From positions 2,901,162 to 2,965,161 of the forward strand of contig JAXDDX010000054.1 of NCBI GenBank assembly GCA_034670405.1: a stretch of DNA of 64,000 bases, written 5' to 3'. Source of the DNA: Hoplostethus atlanticus (lineage: Eukaryota; Chordata; Actinopteri; Trachichthyiformes; Trachichthyidae). This document shows positions 10,503-22,288 of the stretch, piece after piece. The translations under genes and the position numbers were made by a program. The first letter of the stretch is position 1. The number at the start of each line of letters is the position of its first letter. The notes below the pieces were generated by a model. It searched no databases. It had not been told where the DNA came from and was given only the letters and a program-made list of their open reading frames with translations.

Positions 10503-11118
10503 TGAATTTAATGTTTTTATATTTCATTTTCAGCTGCTGCCCAGAGCGCTTTGCGCCCGTGGGATTGCACCTAAATGAAAATATTTTTTTCCCAATACCA
10601 TTCCACCACTTTCTCACATGTAGGTAATATTATAAGAAAGTGTGGTTAAATGTTAAATGAATACACTGCTGCATTCAAACGTACGCATTGACTCGGGCAG
10701 CGATTCTCTCCCACGCCAATTCCCTCTCCTTTACGACCCTTCTGCTTGCTGGTTGCCATGGTGAATCGTAGTATCGGACCTCCATTGATGATGGCTTTTT
10801 ATTGTCGTCGCGCACGCGCTTAACTCAAGGTGAACATACTCAAAATTGATTGAACTAATTCAAATCAGCCGTTCTGGAACCGAAAACTCAGACTTGGCCA
10901 TCTCGGAATGAATCAACTCAGAGTGCAGGGTTAGACTCAGAGTTTGCTGAACCTGTTTCTTGGAACAGGCCCCAGGCCTCTGGTCTACCGGTTACCTGAT
11001 CTCGCCTGATCCCTGTCTGATTTGGTTGCCTGTATTGCTTGTTTTACAATCCAGTAAAGTATTGGATTTACACACCATCTGCATCTGGGTCCGACGTTAC
11101 TTGCCCGTTACAGTTACT

Positions 11119-11936
11119 GAGTTTTGCTTATACTATGCAGGTATCTTTTGTTTTTATCTTCCCGAATGTGGATATTTTCGAGAGAGAGAGAGAGAGATTT
11201 TTTTCGTAATGATTGATATTGGGGCTGCTACTGACCAGAGTGGGTGTGCGGCGCCACCTCCAGGCCGTGTGAGGAACACGCGGGGTGCGTGGAGGAGATC
11301 CGGAGCGTCAGTCCACAAATTTAATTCTGACAATCCATGTAAAAGATTTCAGAAGCAAGGAGAAGTACAAGGGACCTGGGAATACACTGATGTGTTTCAT
11401 AAGATGATATGGTAAAATTCAAGTTGAACAAAAAATATATTCCTATAATATTCCTAGAGGGATTTATAGCGTGTCTGCGGGACTCAATGGTGAATTTATA
11501 GTGACCATATCATGTTTATGGTATTGTTTATCTCATATGGTATTACTATAGGATTGTCTGTGGTATATTTTTTAAATGTTGCTGTGATGGATGCATCCTT
11601 CTAAATGTTATCAAAATATGTTGTGTATCATAGACTTCTCTACGTAAGGGAGTGCCAGGATTTACACGTCTTGATGATAGCTGGTCACCAGATGGAGACT
11701 CACAGCTCCTCTGACATACTACTACTACTACTACTACTAATAGCTTTATTTGTTAGCACGTTTCTAAAAACAATGTTTATAAAGTGCTTTACATATAATA
11801 AAACACAATGAAACAGTGAAGTAAAAGTCCCACAATTAAATTAAATTAATTAAATTAATTAGATAAACATATATTTAAAAAAGTAAATGACATGTAAATA
11901 GTCCTTTCTCCGACATGCTCTCCTCAATAAATCTAG
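11119..11936. other. Intergenic DNA, no gene seen
   Basis: AT-rich sequence with a short (GA)n run near 11180 and an (ACT)n run at 11720-11738. No supported coding exon. Confidence 0.4.
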
Positions 11937-12109
11937 AAGAAACCTATCAAGATATTTGCAAAAATACCTCACTACTGATCCCTAGAGCGGTTTATCCTGC
12001 CACTCCAGATTTATATGATTTTTACAGTCATAAAATGCTCCTTGCAACAGGCTATAGCGAGAAAATCAGACCAGTTACAGTACCAAGCAAGAGCTCAAAG
12101 AAAAGCTGA
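11937..12109 (+). pseudogene. Second copy of the unrecognised terminal exon
   Basis: A possible 3' splice site ends at 11936 (..AATCTAG). The frame then reads ETYQDICKNTSLLIPRAVYP, continues with the same peptide seen at 1-113, and stops at 12107-12109. The AATAAA downstream is also kept. No upstream exon is seen between here and the PLAC8-like gene, so this looks like a duplicated exon fragment, unless the PLAC8 region lies in an intron of a larger gene. Confidence 0.5.
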
Positions 12110-12479
12110 ACAACAAGAACCAGAAGCTATTTGACGATGCAAAACCAAGAATGAGTGAAGAATGCACATTAAATAAACCTTTGGCTACTGCAACTGTTTT
12201 CTTTTCTCCTAGATGGCAGTGTTGGACTGTAAGTAGAGGCTCTTAGTTCCCTTTACCTTCCCAGTAAGTAAGAAATAATCCTTTTCATTAATCATAATCA
12301 TTTTAGGAGGATACTATACAGATTCCCTAGACTCCCTAGAGGAACATTTTAATCATAGGAGATTAAAAAAAAAGATTAAAAAACAGATAACGTAAAATTT
12401 TCACTTGTCACTATTCCACTGTTACTAGTTGCTATTAAATGGTGACTAGCAGCATTTTGAATAAAGACATTTGGAATAA

Positions 12480-12662
12480 AGCACATTATCAAACTAGTTT
12501 TGAAATTGAAGTTCATTTTGGCTTTTACTGGGTCTCACACAGACAGGAAGTTGTATTTTCCCCTTTTGTGCATCATAACAGAAACAGGAAGTTTTCTAAC
12601 GCCAGCTGAGTTTGCTCACATGCTGTCCTCACCCTTCACTGTGGGGAGACGACCTCAGAGCC
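12480..12662 (+). promoter_or_regulatory. Putative 5' flank/5' UTR of the BCR/ABR-like gene
   Basis: Directly upstream of the Met in GAGCCATGGA. A CAGGAAGT word, an ETS-type core, occurs twice (near 12543 and 12583). No TATA box is clear. The extent is a guess. Confidence 0.3.
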
Positions 12663-12732
12663 ATGGACGTCTATCAGGAGGCGGTGGATTATTTGGAGTC
12701 ACAGCACATACCAGGTAAGGGAGGGAGAGGGT

Positions 12733-12777
<45 letters not shown>

Positions 12778-15387
12778 CGAGAGAGAGAAAGAGAGACAGA
12801 CAGACAGATAGACATTGAGGGATGTTTAAAAACAGTTGTGGAAAGCAGAGAGTGTGTCATTGTGCAGTTTATATTTTCATATTTAGTTTATTTCCAAAGC
12901 ATTATTGTTTTTTTGGGGGGGGAAAGTTCTCCATTCAATAATTAAAAAATATTGAAAAATCCAGTCTGTGAAGTGTTTATGGGGCAGTGTGCATTTAAAC
13001 CTGTCTCATCTTGCTCCCATTTGCTCTGTATTGTGTGTGTGTGTGTGTGTGTGTGGGTCAGTTGAGGTGGAAGCAGACTCTGATGTGCTGGAGGAGGATG
13101 TGTTCCAGGAAGAGTCAGTGGCTTGTCTGCTCTCCCCCCTCCAGACGGAGAGCATGGACTTACCTGACACCCCTGTGAGTGAACCCACCATGGTGCCTTC
13201 CTTCACTGGCACAGATTGTTGTTGCTGTTGATAAAATATTCTCTAGCCTCTCTCCATACACTTTCTACATTTCCTTGCATGCTCTAGTGGGCAGTTCACT
13301 CACCATACGCACTTTCCCTTTAACTACTCAACTATCTCCGGGTCACCTAGCTCCCTCTAGTCTGTTAGTATATTTTGGAAAGTACCACAAAGAAAAAGGA
13401 TGAATAAGTGGAGCCACATACATCCCAATGCCCACCACACTCCACATACAAAAGACAGAGTATGCCCAATAGATTTCATCTGACTAAATGCAGTTTTGAA
13501 ATGTCTGACTGGCCCACTTCCCCCGAACAGTCTTAGCTGCTGAATGTCCTTGTGAAATGTCACTGAGCTCCTTTGATTTCCAATTCATGTCACCCGTTGT
13601 ACTTTTATGTCTTTGACTGACCAACGTTTTTTTAAGATTGGTTTCAAGAATGTTTTGTGGTTGTGTCTTTGAACGTCTCCCATTCAGACATTGCGCAGCC
13701 CAGAGGAAATGTTGGAGAGGAGGCTTGTGGTGCTGAAAGGCATCCTGGAGAGTGAGGAGGTCTACCTCAGTGAGCTGGAGACATTACTGATGGTAACACA
13801 CACACACACACACATTTGCTGGTTTTATTAAGTATTAAGGAGGAACATGTATATGCAGACACACCCTCTTAGTCTCAAAACTTTAAGGCTGTGGTTGCTT
13901 GCTATTCTCGGGGGGAAACCTGTGATACAACATAAACACTGTAGATATCACTAACACTGCTCAACTTCCCCATCGCTATGTCACCATAGTATAAAGAGTT
14001 GGCATTAAAAAAAACAACTTAATGTCACGCAATGCACTGACTGGAGGGATGAGACCTCCACTCTCCTGGGAATTAACGTGTACAGGAGAATCAGAAAGTG
14101 ACATTTATTCACCAATTTGTCACCAATCTTGACTAACTCAGTCGATGGTCAGTTCTTGCAAGACAACGGTACTAAATCGTGCCGGTGCGTACATCCTTGA
14201 GCGTGTGGCTGACATTGTGCCATACAAGATTATGTGCAATGATAACATTCAATGTCTTCATTGTTAAGCTTCCTTTTTTGGCCACAAATGGTCAGCCTCT
14301 CTCTCTCTCTCTCTCTATCTCCCCCGTCTCCCTCCGCTAAAATAGTAACTGCTAACAGTGCGAATTGCTGTTATGTGTGCTTCTTATAGACAACAAGGCC
14401 AGAGAAAAGAGCAGACTTCTCAGATTGGGGTTTGAATTGAACTGCCTAGGGTATGAATAGCCGTACACCAGGAAGTAATGGTGTCTAACAAGTCCCCGCT
14501 TATTATTGGTTAATTTCTCCCTTTGTTTTGCTGCTATTTCCATCTACAGCTATTCCAGTTTCTGCATTTCTTCTGCTCATATGACTCATTTAACTTAAAA
14601 AAAAAAGAAAAGTGGATGTGAGAAATGCTTCAGAAAGTTGATGTTCTGATTGTGGTTGTTGCTCTTGTAGCTTAGTATCACGCGCGCGGGTGTGTAAGCG
14701 TGCCATTTGTGCATTCATGTATGTCCTCGTCGTTATAAGGTGGCTGGAGTGTGTGTGTGTACCAAAGTTGAGAGTGCTGCTGAAGTGCCTGTGAGTGAGG
14801 TGTGTGTGTGAAAGGTGAACTGTGTGTTTGAATCGACATGTGGCACATTTCTCACCTCCATCACTCACCACAGACCAGCTCTCTTTTTTTAATCTTTTAT
14901 TTCTGTTCTCTCTCTCTCTCCGTCTGCCCCTCTGCTTGTACAGCTCAATCTGTTCAGTTCAGTATGTTTCCACTGGCACATTTCTATCAACCTCAATTAT
15001 TCTGCCTTTAGTGTCTCTTCTCTTTCACTTTCTGCTTGTACTTCATCATTTCTTCTTCTATCCCCCACCCCCACCCCTTCCACTTCTAGCCCATGAAGGC
15101 TCTGCGGGCTTCGGCCGGGACCTCCCAGCCGGTGCTGTCCAGTCAACAGTTCCATACAGTTTTCTACCAGGTGCCCGAGCTCAGGGAGATGCACCAATGC
15201 TTCTACGTCGGCCTGAAGCTCCGTCTGGGCCAGTCACAGTCCAGTCCTGGCCCGGGGACGAGTCTGCATCCAGACCAAAGGCCTCTGGTGGATCAGGACC
15301 CAGGGAGAGAGGGCAGCGCTGGTGGTGAAACGGATTTTGAATTGACTGTGGGGGACCTGTTTTTGAAAGTGGTAAGTTATACAGTGT

Positions 15388-15418
<31 letters not shown>

Positions 15419-17077
15419 CCATTTGGAGATGGTGTCCATGACATACTCAGTTATTCCATACACGAGTACTGTCTCCATCCATCCATCCATCCATCCATCC
15501 ATCTGCTTTTACAGGTGAGCCAGATCGGTGTGTATCGTGGTTTCATTGATAACTACGAGAAGGCTGTGGAAATTGTCCGCAAGTGCACACACTCTGACCA
15601 CCGCTTCAAAACGCTGGCCCAGGTAATACGACCACACAGGGTAAACGGTCACCTACAAGCACCACCTACGAGTGCAGACACGTTCTCATCAGTCTCACCG
15701 TCTCACTTTCCTTTTCCAGAACATGATGTCTACCAGCGGCTCGGACAAGGCTCGGACCAAATACACTTTTGAAGGTCCGCACACAGAAAATCGACTAATA
15801 AATGTTGATTTTTTTCAGTGATAGTTATTTTATTGTAAATGTTTATTGGAGTGTTATTTGCCGACAGCTGATATGAGGAACTGATATGGAGCAGATGGAG
15901 AAGTGATAAATAAATTCTGATGGGTGTGGGTAGTGTTGATGTTAACACACTCAGAGCTAAATTAACACTAGCGACTTTGCTGTGTACTATTAATGTGTGT
16001 GTGTGTGTGTGTGTGTGTGATCGCTGTCCTTCTTTCTCCAGCTCTCCTGTACAAGCCTTTGGACAGAGTAACCAAGACCACACTAGTGTTACAAGTGAGA
16101 AAACCCCCGATAATTCATTTAATTAATTCCTTTGATAATTCTTTCCTTCATTTCATTTTTTTTTTTTTATCAACCTTGCCTGTTCTTGTCTTTCATTTCA
16201 ATTCATTCTCATCTCTCCCCTCCTCTTTCTTCCCTCTCCTTGTTTCTCCTTTATCCTTCTTGTCTGCATCCGCGGGTGGACCTTTCCTTTAACTGTGATC
16301 TCGGTCTCGGCCTCTAGGACCTCTTGAAGACGACGCCTGTGGACCATGGGGATTACACAGCGTTACAAGAAGCTCTGAGGTTGTCTCGTAGTTTCCTGTC
16401 TGGGGTCAACGAGAGTTCGCGATGTAAACGAGAGGTGACGCTCAGCCATGGCATGGTGAGACACACATGCACAACCATATACAATATAGTATAGTATACA
16501 ATATGTATACACCCATATTGTGGTATTAACAACACAATGTGTGTGTGTGTGTGTGTGTGTGTCTGCACCCCAGAGGCGCCAGCTGATGCGTGACGGCTTT
16601 GTAGTGGATGTGTGTGAGGGAGAGCGTAACTTGCGCCACCTCTTCCTGTACACCGACCTGCTGCTGTGTGTCAAGCTGAAGGCTGCTGCCATTGGGTGAG
16701 TGACAGGTCTGTTATTATTTGTTGTAGTCCCGCTCCTCAGTTCTGATTGGCTGAGTCAAAGCGGTTGTAAAATACCTGATAAACGCATTATTCTGATTAT
16801 TCTGTTTGTGTGTGTGTGTGTGTGTGCGTGTTTGTGTTTCCTCCCAGGAAGCACGCCCATTACAGGTTCTGCTGGTACCTGCCCCTGGCTGGTCTCAGAC
16901 TGCGCTGGGTTGAGGACCAGGAACGAACGCCCGACACACACCTCCGCATACACACCATAAGAACCAAGATGTACCTCCTCCAACAGCAGCTACGGCAACA
17001 CACGGTGTGTGTGACGGAAACAGAGAGAGAGAGGAAGACCTGTCATGGGTTGTAAAGCATTGAGTGAAATATTCAAA

Positions 17078-17129
<52 letters not shown>

Positions 17130-17913
17130 ATGTGAAGGGAACATCCAGGTACTGGCAAGCTCGCAAGAAGAAGCTGGAGCAGATGGAACTGATGTTGCTC
17201 ACACACTCCCCTGTCCACAGACTGGAGCTGCACAGCCCCAGTGGCAAGGTACACACACACACACACACACACACACTTACATGCACACAAATGCATGCAT
17301 GCATACATCTATACATTACAATTGTGTCTCACTACAGAGTCACTCAATCCTCCTGTCCTCCCTGTATGAACTTGAGGACTGGAGAGAAGCCATTGTCAAG
17401 CTCACCAGAGAAGGTAAGTTAACTACTTGTGGTTAATGTTTTGGTCAGTTCAGAGGCCATCAGTGGAGAGGAACACAACTGTAATATGAAAGAGACGTCA
17501 CAGAGATTATTGTGCCTGATTTGAACCAGTTTTTCAGAAGGTCTGGTCAAAATAGAAATTAAAGCAATAAATGGAAATTACTTCTATTTTCATTCATGAA
17601 GATCCAGGAAGTTCAGCAGGCTATCTAACTAGTGGCCGGTATGGCTAGTTTGAACTTGGGAGGTCAGATTGGCTAACTAGCTAGATAGTTTTAGTAGATT
17701 GCATTTTTTGTGTGCTAGTCCTCTTTTTCATTGGGCTTCAGTCTAATGTTACTTAGTAAAACGTCCAACATGCTGATTGGTGCCTGTGGTTGCCATGTGT
17801 TGTTCGTCAGACATAGAAACTGTCCCTCCAGATCTGCTCACCCTCACCAGCGCATGTGTCAAACTACGAATGACCCAGAAGCCACCACTACAAAGCAGCA
17901 GAAAGACTGGTAC

Positions 17914-17980
<67 letters not shown>

Positions 17981-18543
17981 CAGATTCACATCCTGTCTGA
18001 AACACACTGTCTGGGCTGTTGCCTTTGATCTTTTCATGCGACGCTTAACCCTTTCCAACACACTTTTTTTTTCCTTTGATGCCTTTCCCCTGTCCGCCTC
18101 GACTCACTCGACTTCATCTCAGTCCAACCCTGTGTAAATTCAATGAGCTTCAAGACACGAGTTAGTAACTTTCTTTCTCTCTTTCTCACCGGGAGAAGAG
18201 GAGGAGTCGCTGTGTGGGACTCTGAGTGCAGCCATCCATTCTGCCGGCGGGCTCCAACAACCGGCTTGTACATTTGTTGCTATTCTCTAATGACAGTACA
18301 TGAGAGTTTCAGTTCAAAACGTGATACCCAAAGTGATAGGCTACTCTTATAAAATGATATAAAAATAAAATGTAAATAAAAAAAAAGTAAAAATTATTAT
18401 TATTATTTTAAATTCTTTTAGTTTTGGAGGGAAAGTACGTAACTTAAGTCATTGGGTGACAAAATGATAGCACTTTTACTGACCAGATCATTTATATTTT
18501 AAAGACATTGAATGATGAAGTAATTGGACCCCCCCCCGCTCTC

Positions 18544-18593
<50 letters not shown>

Positions 18594-18729
18594 GTGTGTA
18601 TGTGTGTGTGGAGGTGGATGGCTATGAGTTCTACGACAAACAGGCCCAGACCCATTCAACAGTCCACACCCTCAGCCCACACTGGGACCAGGTAAGACTC
18701 AAGCTCTACTAATAGATAGATAGACAGAC

Positions 18730-18788
<59 letters not shown>

Positions 18789-19034
18789 TAGATAGATAGA
18801 TAGATTAACCCATATTTTTTCTTTCCTTTCTTTTAAATAGGAGCTCTCCTTCCAGGTGGATGAGGCGCAGCACCTCAGGGTGCTGTGTGTGAGTCAGTCT
18901 GAGGGTGGGGAAGACACCGTCCTGGGCAAAGCTTCTGTAAAGGCAAGAGGAGCGTTAGCAAACACCAAGCGTCACTAAATGTCTGCTGAAGTTTAGGGCT
19001 TCGGCTGAAATTCAATATCGAATGATTTACCTGT

Positions 19035-19069
<35 letters not shown>

Positions 19070-19967
19070 CACCTGGATGTATCTATCTATATCTATATCT
19101 GTCTCTTTGTGCGTCTATCAGTTGGACTCTACAACCCTCCAGAAGCGATGGAGAAGACAGGCGCTGTCTCTGGGCCAGGTGGAGGTGACCCTGTCCCTGA
19201 AGTTCTGCCCCCACCCCCTCGGCCCGCCCAGCTCCACGCTGCAGCAGCCTGTCTTCTGTGTCCCGATTGGAACTGTGGCACAGTAAGTCCCTGTCAATCA
19301 CTGTAAGGAGACCAATACGGCCGCTAGGGCTGCGCATCCAGACCCGGTTCCACTTTAGTCCCGGTTCCAAATTGCCCAATTCCTCAGACTAGATAAGCTC
19401 CTGTACTATTGATGCCTCCCATTGATGCCAAGAGGCTGTTGCTCAGCTGGATGCTGTTTGTCCTGACAGCTGTGCAACAGACCTTTGGGCCTTTCTGTGT
19501 AACACTGATTGCAAACAATGACGTATTCTGACATTAGAGGACTCCATTAAAGCTGTGTGTGGTGTTTTCCCCTAACTATTTATCTAATAGGAGTCGATAA
19601 GGGAATCAACAAAGAACCAAATCGATAAGTAGAATCAAAAATGGCATTGGAATCGGTAAACTCCTAACGATACCCCGCCAAAATGGTTGCTGAGAGTCCA
19701 AAAAGCTTTTCCATCTGGAGCCACTGGCGACGTAAAACCACTAAACTAAAAGCAGCTGTTGTTCAGCGGAGTTTTATTTCCCTTTCTCATACAGCTGGTT
19801 TTAGGAAATGACATGTCTTGTTTGTAGTAGGGTGGTCGAAAGAGAAACACTAATAGCAGAAGTGTGGCAAGAATGGAGAGTAAAACAAAAAAGTTCATGC
19901 ACTAAGCACCTGTGGTGTGTTTTCTCAAAACTGTGCTATCTCTGTGTGTTTGAATGTCGAACAGTAA

Positions 19968-20013
<46 letters not shown>

Positions 20014-22030
20014 CCTGTGTTTCCTCCTTCAGGCAGGAGGGAGTGCTGGTCCCCCATGTGGTGCGATGCTGTGTGGAGGAGGTGGAGAGGAGAGGCATGG
20101 AGGAAGTGGGCATCTACAGGATTTCAGGAGCCGCCAGTGGCATCAGCAGCCTCAAGTCGGCCTTCAACAGCAGTAAGAAAACCGTTTCCCAGCAAACACT
20201 TTGAACTCTATCAGAATAAAGGTGATGCTGAAGATGGTCCTCTGTCCACCCTGGCTCCACCCCCCCCATTGCAGGTCTGCGTGAAGCGGTAGCCAGGCTG
20301 AGAAGTGCAGAAGTCAACGCCGTCTCAGGTATTCTCAAACTCTACTTTAGAGAACTGCCTGAACCTCTGCTGCCCACGGAGCTGTTCCAGAGCCTGGCCA
20401 AGATGCTGCGTAAGACACAAAGATGCACACGCACATTCTTGTATTGCATCCAGAGTTTGGACTTTTCATTGATGGTATTAATTGGGAAGCACTAATCAAA
20501 AACACACACACACACACACCCTCATCAAAGTGTTTTGAACTCAACATGAATCTATTCTCCTGTAGACATCCAAGACCTCAACTCCAGACTGGTCTCCATG
20601 CTGTCCCTCCTTCAGTCCTGTCCTGACGTCAACCGCCACACCTTCCTCTATCTCCTGCACCACCTCCAACGGTCGGCATCCTACCAACAACAACAACAAC
20701 ACCACATATGCACACCACTCCCACCTTAATTGTTGTTCGGTGTTGAAATACTTTTAATGGACCAGGTGATGAAAGATAGCCGGTCGCCCCAGTGCGAGAC
20801 ACGACCACCGTCTCCCTGACAACGATTTTAACCATGACAGAAAACTTTATTGATCCATTTTCATTGCATTTTGGAATGAATATGTTGATGTTCAGACCCG
20901 CTGCATTGTGGGCCAGGTATGAAAAAAGTACTGATGTCAAAATAGGAGACTGCCATTTTTAGGCATCTGGTCCATTTATTTGAGTGACAGATTGGCCAAT
21001 GAATGGCTGTTGTGTGCTCTCATAGGGAGGTGGAGTTATTTCATTAGCTACATGAGTATATTGCTGAACATACCCTAGCCATTACACCATATTGACATCA
21101 TGGGCTAAGATATGAGGTAACAACACAATAATCATATTGATCCACTGCAATTAAACCACATATGCTGTTATTTAATCCGTTTGAAAGCACTCTGTCTGTG
21201 ATGCTGACTCTTTTCTCCTTGTCCTACAGGGTCTCAGAGAGGCAAGAGGTCAATAAGATGTCTCTGATTAACCTGGCTACAGTGTTTGGTCCCAGCCTCT
21301 TACGGCCCCCCCGTGACAAGCCTGGGGTACTGCGGCCCCACTATAGACATCTCCCAGGAGGTGGTGGTGCAGGTGAGCATGAAATAGTGGGTCAGTGTAA
21401 AGTTGAGTTCGATATACAAAAATGACTTTAAAATGATTTTAAAATGCATAAATAAGTGTCAAAAACCTTCTTACTCAAGTTTTCCTCTCATGTATGGGCA
21501 TCTTTACTGAGAAAATCAAAGGGACATGGAAAATCAGACAGCCTGTACAAATGAAGAGTTTCTTTCCATAATAAGATTTCTACCATATGAAAACTGATTA
21601 TGAATTACTATTGATGTCACATTTGCGAGGATGAAGTTATCCTCATGTCTGAAATATTGACAAATTAGTTAAAGGAAGAAATTTTTCTAAATGAAAACAC
21701 TCATACATTAAGGGGGAAAAAAAGTATAAAAATGTATTCTATTCCCTAATAAAATGTGCTTTCAATCAGCAAAGAGAGGCATTGAAAAGTATTGATTTAG
21801 AAACAGTAACAAAATTAAATGAGTGAAACTGGTAAAAAAAAAAAAAACACAACAGGAGTTTTTTTTTTTTTTTGAGTAAACCATTGATGCTTTTTAATGC
21901 TTTTTTTTGTGTGTGTGTGTGTGTGTAGGTCCAAGTGGTTTTCTTCTACCTGCAGTGTAACAACCTCCCTGCAGCCCAGAGCTCTCTGCCACATGACTCA
22001 GACACTGAAGATGAGGCCACCCAGATGTGA
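12663..22030 (+). CDS. BCR/ABR-like RhoGEF-PH-C2-RhoGAP protein
   Basis: Twenty-two exons: 12663-12714, 13062-13174, 13688-13792, 15090-15371, 15515-15622, 15720-15774, 16042-16094, 16318-16455, 16574-16695, 16848-17004, 17138-17248, 17338-17413, 17811-17909, 18196-18267, 18594-18691, 18841-18942, 19122-19282, 20033-20172, 20275-20409, 20566-20671, 21230-21372 and 21929-22030; about 842 residues. The DH domain has LKGILESEEVYLSEL and LLYKPLDRVTKTTLVLQ. PH follows (LFLYTDLLLCVKLK, YRFCWYLPLAGL). C2 has VYVCVEVDGYEF. RhoGAP has the arginine finger in EEVGIYRISGAA, plus GILKLYFRELPEPLL and VNKMSLINLATVFGPSLLRP. BCR and ABR act both as exchange factor and GTPase activator for Rho/Rac. It lacks the BCR N-terminal kinase/oligomerisation region and starts with a short exon (Met at 12663, strong Kozak). 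It is well diverged from mammalian BCR and ABR, so I give no symbol. The penultimate exon carries a one-base frame error. Confidence 0.93.
18196..18267 (+). CDS. Short C2-start exon of the BCR/ABR-like gene
   Basis: This 72-base exon is easy to miss because it lies in no long open frame. After the tract CTTTCTTTCTCTCTTTCTCACC it encodes EEESLCGTLSAAIHSAGGLQ, matching the opening strand of the BCR/ABR C2 domain (ESPGLYGFL..IHSA type). It enters in phase 1 and leaves in phase 1, so it fits exactly between exons 17811-17909 and 18594-18691 and makes a Cys codon across the second junction. An acceptor 3 bases later (18199) would also keep frame. Confidence 0.75.
18941..18948 (+). other. GC donor of a GC-AG intron
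   Basis: Exon 18841-18942 ends LGKASVK and is followed by GCAAGA instead of GT. AAG|GCAAG is the consensus for the rare GC-AG intron class. The next exon at 19122 continues in phase 0 (LDSTTLQ..), which matches the BCR/ABR order of GKGQVQLDPQ-type residues. Confidence 0.8.
21300..21345 (+). other. One-base frame error in the RhoGAP exon
   Basis: The exon 21230-21372 begins in frame with SERQEVNKMSLINLATVFGP but ends in the +1 frame with DISQEVVVQ, which is clearly homologous to the same place in ABR and in phase with the last exon. The length, 143, is one base too long. Homopolymer candidates are the run of seven C at 21305-21311 or the GGGG near 21324. Confidence 0.75.
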
Positions 22031-22269
22031 GACCACCACCAGTGTCATGGTCGGCAGACAAAATTCAAAGGGTGTGTGTAAAAGTATCACTGTACGGAGA
22101 TATATATATATATATATGGGTATTTATTGATGAACTTCTGGACTCTTATTTTGTGCTTTTCTTTAAAAATGGGACTATCAGCTGCCTTTGGTGACTCTAT
22201 TAGTAACTTGTAGTGGTTTAGTGGTTCTCTTGGGGGCTGAGTACTGCAGATATGTGCATCATATTCTTG

Positions 22270-22288
22270 AATAAAGGGATATAAATAA
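22270..22288 (+). promoter_or_regulatory. Polyadenylation signals of the BCR/ABR-like gene
   Basis: AATAAA occurs at about 22270 and again at about 22283, some 240 bases after the stop at 22028-22030, giving a short 3' UTR. Confidence 0.6.

Larger units (their letters stand above)
9786..10973 (+). mobile_element. PIF/Harbinger-like element, internally decayed
   Basis: The ends GGGGCCTGTTCC (9786) and GGAACAGGCCCC (10973) are perfect inverted repeats and AGGCCT is duplicated at 9780-9785 and 10974-10979. Inside, a frame at 10015-10257 begins MACPFLGNPIDIQAEVIR.., the start typical of HARBI1-type transposase/nuclease proteins in fish. It stops after 80 residues, before the catalytic DDE region, so the element cannot encode its own transposase. 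A SINE is inserted at 10388-10502. Confidence 0.75.
9451..11118. mobile_element. Old LTR-like sequence split by a Harbinger element
   Basis: The flanks of the 9786-10973 insertion rejoin cleanly at AGGCCT. The rejoined unit has pyrimidine-rich DNA, a short (ATCA)n run at 9645-9664, and an end reading CTGCATCTGGGTCCGACGTT then ..CGTTACAG. That ending is typical of LTRs of fish gypsy-type elements. No internal region is present, so this would be a solo LTR. Boundaries are approximate. Confidence 0.4.
12736..21928. repeat. Intronic microsatellites of the BCR/ABR-like gene
   Basis: Main tracts: (GT)n 12736-12768, 13032-13055, 15991-16019, 16537-16562, 16808-16826, 17079-17128, 19039-19068, 19970-20010 and 21909-21926; (AC)n 13796-13814, 15389-15413 and 17250-17276; (ATCC)n 15477-15502; (CT)n 17916-17977 and 18539-18592; (GATA/GACA)n 18712-18805. 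Many lie within 30 bases of a splice site. Confidence 0.9.

Noticed and set aside
12663-22030. Calling the gene BCR itself
   Set aside because: The BCR N-terminal coiled coil and kinase-type region are absent and the identity to BCR or ABR is only moderate, so only a family-level name is justified.
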